A DNA stretch of 64,000 nucleotides from Gemmatimonadota bacterium (GCA_040388625.1 JAZKBK010000006.1:108692-172691), one strand, 5' to 3'; counted from the first letter of the stretch, positions 1-9,639 are shown. Made by a program: numbers and translations. The notes: a model not told the origin generated them from the sequence alone.

Positions 1-357
1 AATCGTTGCGTCCTTCGCGAGCGCCTCGACGTCGGCGTGCGCGAAGGTGCGGATCATTATGCCGTTCACATAACGCGAAAGAACCTTTGCGGTGTCCGAG
101 ATCGGCTCGCCGCGGCCAAGCTGCACGTCACGCGGCGACAGGAACAGCGCATGACCGCCGAGTTGATAGGTCCCGACTTCGAACGACACGCGCGTTCGTG
201 TCGACGCCTTCATGAAGATCATCGCGAGCGTCTGGCCCGCGAGTGGCTTTTTGGTGTAAGTGCCTGTGCGCATCGAATCCGCCAGCACGAACAACGATTC
301 AAGCTCGGCGGACGAAAAATCGGGAATGGCGAGAAAGTCGCGGTGTGCTGTGGTCAT
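1..357 (-). CDS. argF: Ornithine carbamoyltransferase, 5' part only (runs off the window)
   Basis: The minus strand reads open from the ATG at 357 to the window edge, giving the N-terminal 119 residues. The carbamoyl-phosphate-binding motif STRTRVSFEVG is visible, followed by a typical GGHALFLSPRDVQLGRGEP stretch and SDTAKVLSRYVNGIMIRTF. These identify the ornithine rather than the aspartate transcarbamylase branch. The enzyme joins carbamoyl phosphate to ornithine to give citrulline in arginine biosynthesis and is cytoplasmic. It follows the FabZ-like gene by 54 bases on the same strand, so it could be read from the hsl transcript. The C-terminal half, with the ornithine-binding loop, lies outside the window. 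Confidence 0.9.
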   Translation of the reverse strand, partial: MTTAHRDFLAIPDFSSAELESLFVLADSMRTGTYTKKPLAGQTLAMIFMKASTRTRVSFEVGTYQLGGHALFLSPRDVQLGRGEPISDTAKVLSRYVNGIMIRTFAHADVEALAKDATI

Positions 358-411
358 CGGTCCGAATTGCGGGAAATGTCTACTGGTTCTGCCTCATCAA
401 TTCTAGTGGAC

Positions 412-849
412 TCAGGCGGCCGCGCGAACGATAGTTGTGAAGCTCGCGGATGCAACGCGGCGCCCGTTCACCGTGGCGCGGCCCTTCAGATGAGCTATGC
501 CACGCCGGAAGCTCTCCAACTCGACGCTCAGAACGAGGGTGTCACCGGCCACTGCCGGGTCACGGAGACGCACCCGCTCGATCGCCGCAAAATAGCCCAC
601 CACCCCTGCACGGGCATCCACCAGCCCGAGCAGGAGCGCCGCAGATGTCTGTGCCAGCGCTTCGATCGCAAGAGTGTTCGGCATCGCCGAATCTTGCGGG
701 TGCCACGCCGCCCCGAACCACTCGCCGCCCGTGACACGCTTGATTCCCTCCACGCGCCGTCCGGGCTCGATCACGTTGATGGAGTCGACGAGCAGGAACG
801 GGTATCTGTGGGCCAGAACGTTGAGGATCGCCGCCGAATCCATCAGCAT
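412..849 (-). CDS. fabZ: FabZ-like 3-hydroxyacyl-ACP dehydratase (hotdog fold)
   Basis: A 145-residue single-domain hotdog protein, the usual FabZ length. The catalytic histidine motif AHRYPFLLVDSI is near residues 13-24, and the catalytic glutamate is in MPNTLAIEALAQTSA. FabZ dehydrates 3-hydroxyacyl-ACP in type II fatty acid synthesis in the cytoplasm. The start ATG at 849 is preceded by GAGG at 7-base spacing; a second in-frame ATG two codons on is less well placed. It begins 9 bases after the hslU stop, so it is probably the third gene of hslV-hslU-fabZ. Fatty acid genes are not the usual partners of hslVU, so a more specialised dehydratase (for example for a polyketide or lipid A precursor) cannot be excluded. 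Confidence 0.8.
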   Translation of the reverse strand: MLMDSAAILNVLAHRYPFLLVDSINVIEPGRRVEGIKRVTGGEWFGAAWHPQDSAMPNTLAIEALAQTSAALLLGLVDARAGVVGYFAAIERVRLRDPAVAGDTLVLSVELESFRRGIAHLKGRATVNGRRVASASFTTIVRAAA

Positions 850-858
850 GTCAGTGCC

Positions 859-2307
859 TCAAAGGATGTACCGTCGCAGGTCCTCGTCTTCCACCACCTT
901 CGCGAGCCGCGACTTAACCATCGCCGCATCGACGTTCACCGGCTCCTTGCAGCCGTCCGGAAGCTCGTACAGTACATCCTCGAGCAGCGTAGTCATCACC
1001 GTATGCAGTCGTCGTGCACCGATGTTTTCCATTCGATCATTGGCATGTGCGGCCGTTCGCGCAATCTCCGCAACGCCGTCGGTCGTGAACGTCAGCGACG
1101 CACCTTCGGACTCGACGAGTGCGGCGTACTGCTTGGTGAGTGCGTTTTCCGGCTCCGTCATTATGCGCACGAAATCAGCTTCGGTGAGCGGCTTGAGTTC
1201 GACGCGGATCGGGAAACGACCCTGCAGCTCGGGAATGAGATCACTGGGCTTGGACACGTGGAACGCGCCGGCGGCCACAAACAGGACGTGGTCCGTCTTC
1301 ACGTTGCCGTACTTGGTCGATACAGTCGAGCCTTCGACGATCGGCAACAGGTCACGCTGTACGCCCTCGCGTGAGACGTCGGGGCCGCCGGTGTCGCCCC
1401 GCTGGCCCGCGATCTTGTCGATCTCGTCGAGGAAGATGATCCCCATCTGCTCGACGCGTTCGAGTGCGTCGGTCACCAGCTCGTCCTGATCGATGAGTTT
1501 CCCCAGCTCTTCATCCATCAGGATTCTGCGCGCTTCCGGCACCTTCACCGTACGCTTCCGCGTACGCTTGGGCATCATGTCGCGGAGCATGTCGGAGAAA
1601 TTCTCCATTCCTTCTGGTGCTCCCTGCGGCACCATCATGTCGAACATCACCGGCGCGTTCTGCTGTACTTCGATTTCGACTTCACGGTTGTCCAGCTCTC
1701 CCGCCAGGAGGAGCGCCTTGAGCTTGTCGCGGGTGCGCTGGTAACGATCGCGCGCAACTTCCACTTCCTTCGTCACACCGCCGCTCTCGGAGACGAAGAA
1801 CACCTGCTCGTCGTTTGCCGCCGTCTGAACGTCGCTCGCCGGTTTTGCCTCTTCCGGCATGGGAAGCAGCAGATCAAGGAGCCGATCATCGACACGCTCG
1901 TTCGCGAGCTCTTCCACTTCGCTCTCCCGATCGTCGCGGACCATGCTGATCGCCGCCTCTACGAGATCGCGAACCATCGATTCGACGTCGCGGCCCACGT
2001 ATCCGACTTCGGTGAACTTGGATGCCTCGACCTTTACGAACGGAGCGCCGGCGAGCTTTGCCAGGCGACGCGCGATCTCCGTCTTTCCGACGCCGGTAGG
2101 ACCGACGAGTATGATGTTGTTGGGCGAGATCTCATCGCGAATCGAGTCCGGCGCACGCTGTCTGCGCCACCGGTTCCTGAGCGCGATCGCCACCGCGCGC
2201 TTCGCGTCTCCCTGCCCCACTATGTAACGATCCAGCTCGCGAACGATCTGCCGCGGAGTGAGATCGGCCAGCTTCGCCAGCGCCTGTTGCGTGCGTGGTG
2301 AGGCCAT
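859..2307 (-). CDS. hslU: HslU, ATPase and unfoldase subunit of the HslUV protease
   Basis: This 482-residue protein matches HslU (ClpY), the hexameric AAA+ unfoldase that feeds substrates to HslV in the cytoplasm. Seen in order: the N-terminal [17 protein letters not shown]; Walker A GPTGVGKT at residues 69-76; the GYVGRDVE pore-region motif near 101-108; a variable inserted I domain at about 110-270; Walker B IIFLDEID at 289-296; and a sensor/C-terminal domain ending in RRYIL. That C-terminus fits the conserved tail that docks into HslV. It starts 2 bases after the hslV stop, the classical hslVU arrangement, and is followed closely by fabZ and argF. Confidence 0.97.
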   Translation of the reverse strand: MASPRTQQALAKLADLTPRQIVRELDRYIVGQGDAKRAVAIALRNRWRRQRAPDSIRDEISPNNIILVGPTGVGKTEIARRLAKLAGAPFVKVEASKFTEVGYVGRDVESMVRDLVEAAISMVRDDRESEVEELANERVDDRLLDLLLPMPEEAKPASDVQTAANDEQVFFVSESGGVTKEVEVARDRYQRTRDKLKALLLAGELDNREVEIEVQQNAPVMFDMMVPQGAPEGMENFSDMLRDMMPKRTRKRTVKVPEARRILMDEELGKLIDQDELVTDALERVEQMGIIFLDEIDKIAGQRGDTGGPDVSREGVQRDLLPIVEGSTVSTKYGNVKTDHVLFVAAGAFHVSKPSDLIPELQGRFPIRVELKPLTEADFVRIMTEPENALTKQYAALVESEGASLTFTTDGVAEIARTAAHANDRMENIGARRLHTVMTTLLEDVLYELPDGCKEPVNVDAAMVKSRLAKVVEDEDLRRYIL

Positions 2308-2309
2308 GG

Positions 2310-2861
2310 CTATGCTCCCGGCTCGATGATGGTGATGTTCGTATTGGTATAGATGCAGATCTCGCCGGCGATCGTCAGCGCGCGCCGCACGATGTCGCGC
2401 GCATCGAGTTCCGTGCTCTCGACCAGCGCTCGCGCTGCGGCGAGCGCATACGTACCGCCAGACCCGATTGCGAGAATTCCGTCGTCCGGCTCTATGATGT
2501 CGCCGGTTCCCGAGATGATGAAGCCATGCTCGCGTGACGCAACGACCAGCAACGCTTCGAGTCGCCTGAGAACCCGGTCGCTTCGCCAGTCCTTGGCAAG
2601 ATCGACCGCCGCCCGCGGAAGGTTGTCCGGAAAGCGCTTCAGCTTTTCCTCGAACTTCTCGAATAGGGTGAACGCGTCAGCCGCAGCGCCCGCGAAACCG
2701 GCGAGCAACCGGCCGTTCTGGAGCGTGCGAACCTTCTGAGCGTTGGATTTCATTACCGTGTCGCCGACGGTGACCTGACCGTCGCCGCCGAGTGCGACCT
2801 GACCATTGCGGCGCACGGCCAGGATCGTCGTGGCGCGAATGGTCGGAAGTATGCTGTGCAT
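2310..2861 (-). CDS. hslV: HslV, proteolytic subunit of the HslUV protease
   Basis: Threonine peptidase of the proteasome-like family, forming the proteolytic core capped by HslU. From the ATG at 2861 it is 183 residues. The TTILAVRR motif supplies the N-terminal catalytic threonine after an apparent ten-residue leader, and GGDGQVTVG and [19 protein letters not shown] are strongly conserved. An upstream in-frame start at 2951 would add 30 residues not expected in the family, so the shorter start is preferred, although no convincing ribosome-binding site precedes it. It is divergently oriented to the small membrane protein at 2962; the roughly 100-base gap should hold both promoters. Confidence 0.93.
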   Translation of the reverse strand: MHSILPTIRATTILAVRRNGQVALGGDGQVTVGDTVMKSNAQKVRTLQNGRLLAGFAGAAADAFTLFEKFEEKLKRFPDNLPRAAVDLAKDWRSDRVLRRLEALLVVASREHGFIISGTGDIIEPDDGILAIGSGGTYALAAARALVESTELDARDIVRRALTIAGEICIYTNTNITIIEPGA

Positions 2862-2961
2862 ACCTAAAGAAATAGCCGTGCGCCCCCTTTTTGCACTCTG
2901 AGATGACGGAGCGGCCGGATTGGCTGCAGCCAGCCGGATGGGACGAGACAACGGAGCAATC

Positions 2962-3327
2962 GTGAGCGTCTATGAAGTGCCAGTACTGCTGGGCGCGGTA
3001 GTAATCCTGATGGGACTCGGCATCATCTGGGATTCCTGGGGCCCGCAGACGATTGGCCCGATGCGGGATCGGCGCCGCCGCCGCCGAGCCACAATCGACC
3101 TCAAGGGCGAATTCGTCGCAGGTGTAGGAATCGTGCTACTAGGTGCTGCGCTGATTGGCAGCGACTGGCGCTTCGAAACCGTGACCATACTGGCCGGTGC
3201 CCTCTGTATCCTCGTAGGGGCACTAAGGAATCGGAAATATTTTCGAGAAGTGTTCACTTTCCGGGGTGCCGCGCGACGTAACGATGATATAATACAGCCA
3301 AAACCGGGCAAATTGCGAATTCGATAA
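2962..3327 (+). CDS. Small two-helix membrane protein, unknown function
   Basis: A 121-residue protein with a GTG start at 2962 preceded by GGAG (2953-2956), which is better supported than in-frame starts further upstream. Two hydrophobic segments are visible: [18 protein letters not shown] near the N-terminus, and a broader region around [17 protein letters not shown] and [16 protein letters not shown]. An RDRRRRRR basic cluster lies between them, suggesting positive-inside topology with that loop in the cytoplasm. The C-terminus is hydrophilic and basic. No family is recognised. It sits between hslV (divergent) and a Crp/Fnr regulator on the same strand. Confidence 0.6.
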   Translation: MSVYEVPVLLGAVVILMGLGIIWDSWGPQTIGPMRDRRRRRRATIDLKGEFVAGVGIVLLGAALIGSDWRFETVTILAGALCILVGALRNRKYFREVFTFRGAARRNDDIIQPKPGKLRIR

Positions 3328-3405
3328 TTGACGACCTGTATGGATTCTATACAACGATATTCAGTACCATAATGTACCGGCAAGCTGTTTGCACTAAACC
3401 GTACC

Positions 3406-4125
3406 ATGGATACTTACGACGAAAATCTGCTCCTCCGCGCGCTCCCGTCCGCGTCGATCAAGCGACTCGCTGAGGATCTCGTAATCATCAACACCCCCAC
3501 TCACGCCGAACTGTACGGGCCCGGCGACATGGTGAACCGAATCTATTTCCCTCTCGATTCGGTGATATCGATGACGGCCCCCCTCGGCGCGACACAAGGC
3601 GAGGTTGCGACGGTCGGCCAGGAAGGGATGATTGGCCTGCCGACAGTTTTTGGCACCGAGATGGCAAACATGCGCTTCTTCGTCCAGATCGGCGGAAGAT
3701 CCGCTGTCATGACTGCGGACCGGTTTACCGAGCTGCTCCGGTCCGACGATAATCTCCGCACGGTGATGCTGCGCTATGCCCACGCGATGTTCACCCAGAT
3801 CGGACAGTCGGTAGTGTGCAACCAGCGGCACTCGCTCCGGCAGCGTTGCGCACGATGGCTCCTGATGACACATGACAGGGTTCCGGGCGATCAGTTCCAC
3901 CTCACGCACGAAGCACTCGCCGTCATGCTTGGCGTTCGCCGCGCTGGCGTCACGGTCGCGGCGGGCAACCTCCAGAGAGCCGGACTCATTCGATACCGGC
4001 GCGGAGAAATAACAATCGTCGACAGAGAGGGGCTGGAGAAGGTCTCCTGCGAGTGTTACCGGCTCGTAGCCGACGTCTACGACAGACTCGTTGGCCAGAC
4101 GGGGTACAAGGAGAGCGCGGCGTAG
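3406..4125 (+). CDS. Crp/Fnr-family transcriptional regulator
   Basis: 239 residues with the two-domain layout of the Crp/Fnr family. Residues about 20-130 form a cyclic-nucleotide-binding-like beta barrel (YGPGDMVNRIYFPLDSVISM, then GEVATVGQEGMIGLP), and residues about 150-225 form a winged helix with the recognition region LTHEALAVMLGVRRAGVTVAAGNLQRAGLIRYRRG. The usual cAMP phosphate-binding Arg-Ser pair and an Fnr-type N-terminal cysteine cluster are not apparent, so the ligand is unknown. The PLDSVISM pattern occurs in a widespread uncharacterised subgroup of such regulators. It follows the small membrane protein after 78 bases and faces the DUF983 gene tail-to-tail. Confidence 0.85.
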   Translation: MDTYDENLLLRALPSASIKRLAEDLVIINTPTHAELYGPGDMVNRIYFPLDSVISMTAPLGATQGEVATVGQEGMIGLPTVFGTEMANMRFFVQIGGRSAVMTADRFTELLRSDDNLRTVMLRYAHAMFTQIGQSVVCNQRHSLRQRCARWLLMTHDRVPGDQFHLTHEALAVMLGVRRAGVTVAAGNLQRAGLIRYRRGEITIVDREGLEKVSCECYRLVADVYDRLVGQTGYKESAA

Positions 4126-4176
4126 AGATGCGGACCGGAGGTCGTCATTGCCGCGAATACGGGAATGACGAGCTTT

Positions 4177-4851
4177 CTACTCCTCCTCACTCGCGTGCCA
4201 CGCCATTTCCGCCTCATCCGGCGGCCGTAGCAACAGGTCCAGCGCCAGCCACATCAGCCGCGATACAGGATAGAGAACGATCGGTGCTGCGATCATCGCG
4301 ACGATCAACGAGTATTCGACGCCGGCCCACGGCACGTTCGGCCACATCACGATCACCACTACGAGAAGCACCAGCGCGAAAATGATTTCCGCCAGCACGA
4401 TGTTGAAGAACATCCCGCCGAGGAAATAATCATCGGCCTCGCCGCGATCGAGCCGGATTCCGCACTGCGCGCAGCGATGCTGCAGCTTGAACCACGTGCG
4501 CAGGACCCTGGCCCCACCGCAATTCGGACAGCGCAGCCTGAGTGCACGTGCGAATTCGCGCACGACGTCCCGCATCCGGGGCATGACTATCTCCCCCCGG
4601 CTGCTCATCTCGCCCAGATCCGCAACGCGCATCACTTCCGCGAAGCGCCACACCGACTCAAGCAGTCGAGCGGCCGGTTCTTCCGGGAAATCCGCCGCGA
4701 TCTCGCTTCGCCTTATCTCGCCGTCGGCCGCTGTGAAGAACAGAAATAGCCCGGACGCTTCCGCGTTCTGCGGACGAGCATCGCCATCGACAGCTTCGTG
4801 GCGACGCTCCACCGTCCATGACTTCCCCTGAACAAACAGGTACAACGCCAT
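4177..4851 (-). CDS. DUF983-like membrane protein with zinc-ribbon motif
   Basis: 224 residues from the ATG at 4851; an upstream extension would run antisense-like into xerC and lacks family character. The N-terminal 80 residues are soluble with no recognised fold. From about residue 113 comes a zinc ribbon CPNCGGARVLRTWFKLQHRC..C, matching DUF983, followed by two hydrophobic helices (around FNIVLAEIIFALVLLVVVIV and YSLIVAMIAAPIVLYPVS). DUF983 proteins have no established biochemical role. It starts 16 bases after the xerC stop and is the last gene of the aroC-to-xerC run. The fusion of an extra N-terminal domain to DUF983 is the unusual feature. Confidence 0.75.
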   Translation of the reverse strand: MALYLFVQGKSWTVERRHEAVDGDARPQNAEASGLFLFFTAADGEIRRSEIAADFPEEPAARLLESVWRFAEVMRVADLGEMSSRGEIVMPRMRDVVREFARALRLRCPNCGGARVLRTWFKLQHRCAQCGIRLDRGEADDYFLGGMFFNIVLAEIIFALVLLVVVIVMWPNVPWAGVEYSLIVAMIAAPIVLYPVSRLMWLALDLLLRPPDEAEMAWHASEEE

Positions 4852-4867
4852 CAGCGAGGGCTGCACG

Positions 4868-5794
4868 CTAGGCGCGCGGGTGGGCCGACTTGTACGCCTG
4901 CTTGAGGCGCTCGACACTGGTATGCGTGTAGATCTGCGTCGTCTGCACCGATGCGTGGCCCAGCAATTCCTGAACCGCACGGAGGTCGGCTCCAGCATCG
5001 AGCATGTGCGTCGCGAACGTGTGTCGCAGCGAGTGCGTGGATAGACCCGAGCCCTCGCTCACCAGATCCAGCAGAGTTGTGACAGCGTTCTGGAGCGCAC
5101 GCGTACTGATCCGGCGCCCCCTCGCCGACAGAAAAAATGCTGTTCGATCGCCAGTTGGTCCGATGACGCGTAGCAGCTCGTCCCGCTTCGATTCGTAATT
5201 GCGGAGAGCAAGCGTCGCGCGATCACCCAGCGGAACGATGCGCTCCTTTCGGCCCTTGCCGCGCACCTTTACCTGATTGGCCAGCAGATCCAGAGAGTCA
5301 CGGTTGATGCCGCGGAGCTCGGATAATCGCAAACCCGCGGAATAGAACAACTCCAGCATCGCAAGATTCCGAACGTCGGTGAACTTTCCATCATGGGCGC
5401 GCGTTTCCGCAGCGCTGAACAACGTGCCCATCTGAGCAATGTCGAGATATTCGGGCAGGTACTTGTCGCGCTTCGGCGCTGCAACGGCACGTGCTGGATT
5501 TGCCTCGACGATCTCGTTTCTGTGCAGGTACTTGTAAAACGATCGCACTGCAGACAGCGACCGACCCGCCGAACGCTTGCTGACTCCGCGACGCACGAGA
5601 TGCGCCAGAAAGCCGCGGATTGCGAGCCGATCCAATCCCTGCCACGACCAGCTCTCGACACCGTAATAACTGCCAAGGTATGCGGTGAACTCGGCAAGGT
5701 CGCGCGTGTAAGCCTTGATGGTGTTGGGCGATACGTTCCGCTCCTTCTCCATGTGCTCGAGAAACTCCGCGACGCGATCGATCTCTTCGCTCAT
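4868..5794 (-). CDS. xerC: Tyrosine recombinase XerC/XerD type
   Basis: 308-residue site-specific recombinase, the usual Xer length. An N-terminal SAM-like core-binding domain spans about residues 1-95 (FLEHMEKERNVSPNTIKAYTRDL), and the catalytic domain follows. The full set of active-site residues is visible: Arg156 (SAGLRLSEL), the Lys in KVRGKGRKER near 180, His254 and Arg257 (HSLRHTF), His280 (LLGHAS) and Tyr289 (QIYTH). Its likely role is resolution of chromosome dimers at dif. The ATG at 5794 overlaps the trmFO stop as ATGA, so the two are translationally coupled. Nothing here suggests an integrase of a mobile element, and the gene order with trmFO and topA is a housekeeping one. Confidence 0.92.
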   Translation of the reverse strand: MSEEIDRVAEFLEHMEKERNVSPNTIKAYTRDLAEFTAYLGSYYGVESWSWQGLDRLAIRGFLAHLVRRGVSKRSAGRSLSAVRSFYKYLHRNEIVEANPARAVAAPKRDKYLPEYLDIAQMGTLFSAAETRAHDGKFTDVRNLAMLELFYSAGLRLSELRGINRDSLDLLANQVKVRGKGRKERIVPLGDRATLALRNYESKRDELLRVIGPTGDRTAFFLSARGRRISTRALQNAVTTLLDLVSEGSGLSTHSLRHTFATHMLDAGADLRAVQELLGHASVQTTQIYTHTSVERLKQAYKSAHPRA

Positions 5795-7146
5795 GCCGAC
5801 GCCGCCACCGGCTCGATCGACATCTCGTCCCGCCAAGCGCGCATTTCGCGCACAGCCCGTTCCGCCATGCGCTCCTTCTTCAAGCGCTTGTCGCGAATGC
5901 GCTCATCCAGATCATCCACCAGACCGAAGTTCGCATTCATCGGCTGGAAATGCCGTGGATCCGCCTCTCGCAGATAACGGTAAAGCGCGCCGAGCATCGT
6001 GGTGCCGGGCGGCACGATCGGGTCGAGGCCACTCATGACGCGTGAGAGATTCATGCCGGCAAGCAATCCGGAAGCTGTACTCTCGGTGTATCCCTCCACG
6101 CCGGTGATCTGGCCAGCCAAAAAGATCTGCGGGTCATCACGTAACGTCAGCGCCGACGTGAGCACGCTCGGCGAATTGACGTACGAGTTGCGATGGATCG
6201 ACCCGTAACGCAGAAACTCCGCGTTCCCGAGTCCCGGGATCATGCGAAAAACACGCTGCTGTTCGGGTATGCGCAAGCGCGTCTGAAATCCAACCAGGTT
6301 CCACAGACGTTCGGCGCGATCCTCACGTCGCAACTGAACCACCGCATGAGGTCGCCTTCCCGTTCGCGGGTCCGCAAGTCCGACCGGCTTGAGCGGGCCA
6401 AAGCGCAGCGTCTCACGGCCGCGCGAGTTCATCTCTTCCACCGGCATGCAACCGGAAAAGTACGGAACCTCGTCGAACTCGTGACCGTGAAACTGATCGG
6501 CAGCGGCCAGTGCGTCGGAGAACGCGTTGTACTCGTCCTCCGTCATCGGACAGTTGAGATAGGCGCCCTCGTCGTCAGCGCCGTCCATCGTCTCCTTGCC
6601 GTATCGCGATGCAGTGAAGACGACCGATTCATCGATGGACTCGCGCGACACAACTGGCGCGATCGCGTCATAGAACGCGAGCGCATCACTCCCGAGCCTC
6701 CGTCTGAGTGATTCGGCCAACAAATCGCCGGTCAAAGGTCCGGTGGCGATCACAGCGGGTGCAGCTGGCAGTTCGCCGATCTCGTCGCGCATCACTGTGA
6801 TATTGGGATGCGCCAGAATGCGCTCCGTCACCGCGGCCGCGAACACATCGCGATCCACCGCGAGCGCCGTGCCGGCTGCAACACGCGCGATGTCGGCGCA
6901 CTCGAGCACAAGACAGCCCAACTCGCGCATCTCCGCCTTGATGGCGCCGTGCGCGGTGGACAGTTCCGTGCTCTTGAACGTGTTGGAGCAGACCAGCTCC
7001 GCCAATCGGTCGGTGCGATGCGCCGGTGTCTGGCGCACCGGCCGCATCTCATGCAGCTCTACGCGATGTCCGCGTTGAGCAAGCTGCCACGCAGCCTCCG
7101 ATCCGGCGAGGCCGCCACCGACCACGGTGACAACGTCGTCATGCAA
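5791..7146 (-). CDS. trmFO: TrmFO, folate-dependent tRNA (uracil-54-C5)-methyltransferase
   Basis: Flavoprotein that makes ribothymidine at position 54 of tRNA using methylene-tetrahydrofolate and FADH2. The FAD-binding motif VTVVGGGLAGSEAAWQLA is at the N-terminus, followed by ELHEMRPVRQTPAHRTD and the conserved LVCSNTFKS. I chose the TTG at 7146, which is preceded by GGAGG at 6-base spacing and puts the FAD motif right at the N-terminus (451 residues). An ATG at 7185 would add 13 basic residues and has no ribosome-binding site. With the TTG start the gene overlaps the topA stop by 8 bases, consistent with coupling in topA-trmFO-xerC. Confidence 0.93.
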   Translation of the reverse strand: MHDDVVTVVGGGLAGSEAAWQLAQRGHRVELHEMRPVRQTPAHRTDRLAELVCSNTFKSTELSTAHGAIKAEMRELGCLVLECADIARVAAGTALAVDRDVFAAAVTERILAHPNITVMRDEIGELPAAPAVIATGPLTGDLLAESLRRRLGSDALAFYDAIAPVVSRESIDESVVFTASRYGKETMDGADDEGAYLNCPMTEDEYNAFSDALAAADQFHGHEFDEVPYFSGCMPVEEMNSRGRETLRFGPLKPVGLADPRTGRRPHAVVQLRREDRAERLWNLVGFQTRLRIPEQQRVFRMIPGLGNAEFLRYGSIHRNSYVNSPSVLTSALTLRDDPQIFLAGQITGVEGYTESTASGLLAGMNLSRVMSGLDPIVPPGTTMLGALYRYLREADPRHFQPMNANFGLVDDLDERIRDKRLKKERMAERAVREMRAWRDEMSIEPVAASA

Positions 7147-9580
7147 CGACGGCCTCCGCCGGCGGAGCAGCGGCCTCCCACTCATTCTGACACTTCATGC
7201 AGCGGCGGTATTCACCGCGAGCCTTGCTCGACTTCGCTTCAGCCCCGACGAACCCACACTCCGGACAGGTTTCCGCGACCGGCTTGTCCCACACCACGAA
7301 GTCGCACGCGGGATAGGTCGCACAACCGTAGAACGCCTTGCCACGTTTCTTGGACCGTCGCACGGCGACATCACCACCACACTTGGGACACTTGACGCCC
7401 GTGGGCATGGAGCGAGTGCCGCGACATTTCGGGAACTTGCTACAACCCAGAAATTCACCGCTACGACCGGTTCGAACCACCATCGGAGCACCGCATTCGT
7501 GACAGATCTCGTCCGTCGCACGCGCGACTTTCTTTTCACCGCGAAGCGGGCGGGTGAACTTGCATGTCTTGGGGTGGTTTTCGCACGCCATGAACGGGCC
7601 AAAGAATCCACCGCGCGGGACGAGCTTGCCGCCGCAATCAGGACACTTCTGCCCTTCGAACTCCGACAGGTCGTGCGCAGCGGCGATCAGCCCTTCGACG
7701 TCCGCATGCTTGACCTGCTCGGCGAACGGGCCGTAGAACGCGCTGAGCATTTCGTGCCAGTCGACGCTGCCGTCCTCCACCTTGTCGAGGTCGCTTTCCA
7801 TGTTCGACGTGAACTGAACATTGAATATGTCAGGCAGACTCTTCACCATCACGCGCTCAACCTGCTCTCCCAGACCTGTCGGAAAGAAGCGACGTTGCTC
7901 CAGCAGTACGTAACGCCGTTCTGCAAGCGTCGAGATGATCGATGCGTAAGTCGATGGACGACCAATGCCAAGTCGCTCCAGCTCCTTCACCAGGCTTGCT
8001 TCCGAAAATCGCGGAGGCGGCTCTGTAAAGTGCTGCGTCGGCTCGATGCGCTTGACCGGGATGTTTTCCCCTTCCGACATCGCCGGCAGTGCCTGCTCGT
8101 CTTCGAGCGCCTTGCCGTCGCCGGCTTCGCGCGCTTCCTGGTAAAGCGCCTGATAGCCCGCGAATTTCATGACGCTTCCGGTCGCACGGAACACGTACCG
8201 CCCGAGATCGAAATTCACGGTCGTCGTATCGAACACCGCCGGCGCCATCTGCGACGCCATGAAGCGTTTCCACACCAGCTCGTAAAGCTTGAACTGGTCA
8301 TCCTTCAGATAGCGTTTGATGGCATCCGGCCGACGCGTCGGATCGGTGGGACGTACGGCTTCGTGCGCGTCCTGCGTGTTCTTGCTCTTGCTATCGCCGT
8401 ATAGCTGCGGACCCCCACGCGCGAGGAACTCCTCACCGAACAGAGTCCTCAGATAGTCGCGCGCCGCAGTCGCGGCCGACTCCGCGACACGTGTGGAATC
8501 GGTACGCATGTAAGTGATGAGACCAACTGCCCCTTCGGCGCCGATCTCGATGCCCTCGTACAGATCCTGCGCCAGTCGCATCGTACGCTTGGAGCCGAAG
8601 CCGAGCCGCTTGGCCGCTTCCTGCTGCAGTGTGCTGGTCGTGAACGGCGCGTACGGGTTCTTGCGACGCTCGCGACGCTTGACCTCCGTTACAGGGAACG
8701 TCTTGAGTCCACCGATGTCGTCGAGAATGCGCTGCGCTTCCGCCGCGTTGGTTATCTCTGGCTTCTTTCCATCGACGTGGTGCAGCTTTGCCGTGAATTC
8801 CTGACGCTCCTTCTCCAGCAACGCCGCGATCGTCCAGTACTCTACAGGCTTGAATGCGCGAATCTCGCGCTCGCGCTCGACGATGAGTCGCAATGCGACA
8901 GTCTGCACGCGCCCCGCGGATGCGCCCTTCTTCACCGTCTTCCACAACATCGGGCTCGCCTTGTAACCGACAAGCCGGTCGAGCATGCGACGCGCGAGCT
9001 GCGCCTCAACCAGACGCTCGTTGATCTGTCCGGCGTTGTCGATCGCCGCACGTACCGCATCACGCGTTATCTCGTGGAACAACACGCGCCTGATCGGCGC
9101 GCCACCCTTGCGCTGGATCTGCGATGCAACATGCCACGCGATCGCTTCGCCTTCGCGATCAGGGTCAGTCGCTAGATATATCTGGCTCGATTCCCTGGCG
9201 GCGGCCTTCAGCTCCGCGAGCGTCTTCTCCTTGCCCGGAATCGTGACGTACTCGGGTTCGAAGTTGTTTTCAACATCGATACCCATCTTCTTCACAGGAA
9301 GGTCACGGATGTGACCGATCGTCGCGCGCACCTTATACCCGCGCCCGAGATACTTCCCGATGGTCTTGGCCTTGGCCGGCGACTCGACGATAACTAGCGC
9401 CTGTCCATTGCCGCTGCCATCCATCGAAACGTCGTCATCGTACACGACGGCTTCGGCAGCGGCAGTCTTGCGCACGCCCTTGCCGGCCGCCTTGCGAGCG
9501 GCCTTTCGGACCGGGGTCTTTGCCACGGTCTTCTTTTTTGTTGTTCCGGCGCTCTTCGCCGCCGTCTTTCGAATTGCCAT
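7139..9580 (-). CDS. topA: DNA topoisomerase I
   Basis: 813 residues from the ATG at 9580. A Lys/Ala/Arg-rich tail (residues 1-40) precedes the TOPRIM domain (ALVIVESPAKAKTIGKYLG, then the acidic DPDREGEA at 139-146). The catalytic tyrosine is Tyr357 in GLITYMRTDST. The C-terminus carries four Cys4 zinc-ribbon-like repeats, beginning CPDCGGKL, CHECGAPM, CPKCGGDV and CPECGFVG. The enzyme relaxes negative supercoils. The basic N-terminal tail is an extension beyond the usual family start and may be extra DNA-binding surface. An in-frame start at 9817 would run through the DUF494 gene and is rejected. It is followed, with overlap, by trmFO. Confidence 0.96.
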   Translation of the reverse strand: MAIRKTAAKSAGTTKKKTVAKTPVRKAARKAAGKGVRKTAAAEAVVYDDDVSMDGSGNGQALVIVESPAKAKTIGKYLGRGYKVRATIGHIRDLPVKKMGIDVENNFEPEYVTIPGKEKTLAELKAAARESSQIYLATDPDREGEAIAWHVASQIQRKGGAPIRRVLFHEITRDAVRAAIDNAGQINERLVEAQLARRMLDRLVGYKASPMLWKTVKKGASAGRVQTVALRLIVEREREIRAFKPVEYWTIAALLEKERQEFTAKLHHVDGKKPEITNAAEAQRILDDIGGLKTFPVTEVKRRERRKNPYAPFTTSTLQQEAAKRLGFGSKRTMRLAQDLYEGIEIGAEGAVGLITYMRTDSTRVAESAATAARDYLRTLFGEEFLARGGPQLYGDSKSKNTQDAHEAVRPTDPTRRPDAIKRYLKDDQFKLYELVWKRFMASQMAPAVFDTTTVNFDLGRYVFRATGSVMKFAGYQALYQEAREAGDGKALEDEQALPAMSEGENIPVKRIEPTQHFTEPPPRFSEASLVKELERLGIGRPSTYASIISTLAERRYVLLEQRRFFPTGLGEQVERVMVKSLPDIFNVQFTSNMESDLDKVEDGSVDWHEMLSAFYGPFAEQVKHADVEGLIAAAHDLSEFEGQKCPDCGGKLVPRGGFFGPFMACENHPKTCKFTRPLRGEKKVARATDEICHECGAPMVVRTGRSGEFLGCSKFPKCRGTRSMPTGVKCPKCGGDVAVRRSKKRGKAFYGCATYPACDFVVWDKPVAETCPECGFVGAEAKSSKARGEYRRCMKCQNEWEAAAPPAEAVVA

Positions 9581-9639
9581 GATTTTACCATTGCCGGATT
9601 GCTCCGGATTCAATACGTAGTGAGTACCTGCTGATTCTT

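Noticed and set aside
37..1374. Long plus-strand reading frame of 445 codons opposite fabZ and hslU
   Set aside because: Its protein is Arg/His/Cys-rich with no domain, and it is antisense to clear fabZ and hslU genes; typical of GC-rich antisense frames.
3348..3360. -10 box for the Crp/Fnr gene (TTGACG at 3328 with TATACA at 3348)
   Set aside because: The spacer would be only 14 bases, too short for a sigma-70 promoter.
4868..5794. xerC as a mobile-element integrase
   Set aside because: Its neighbours are trmFO, topA and DUF983 with coupling overlaps, a housekeeping context; the accessory island is 50 kb away.
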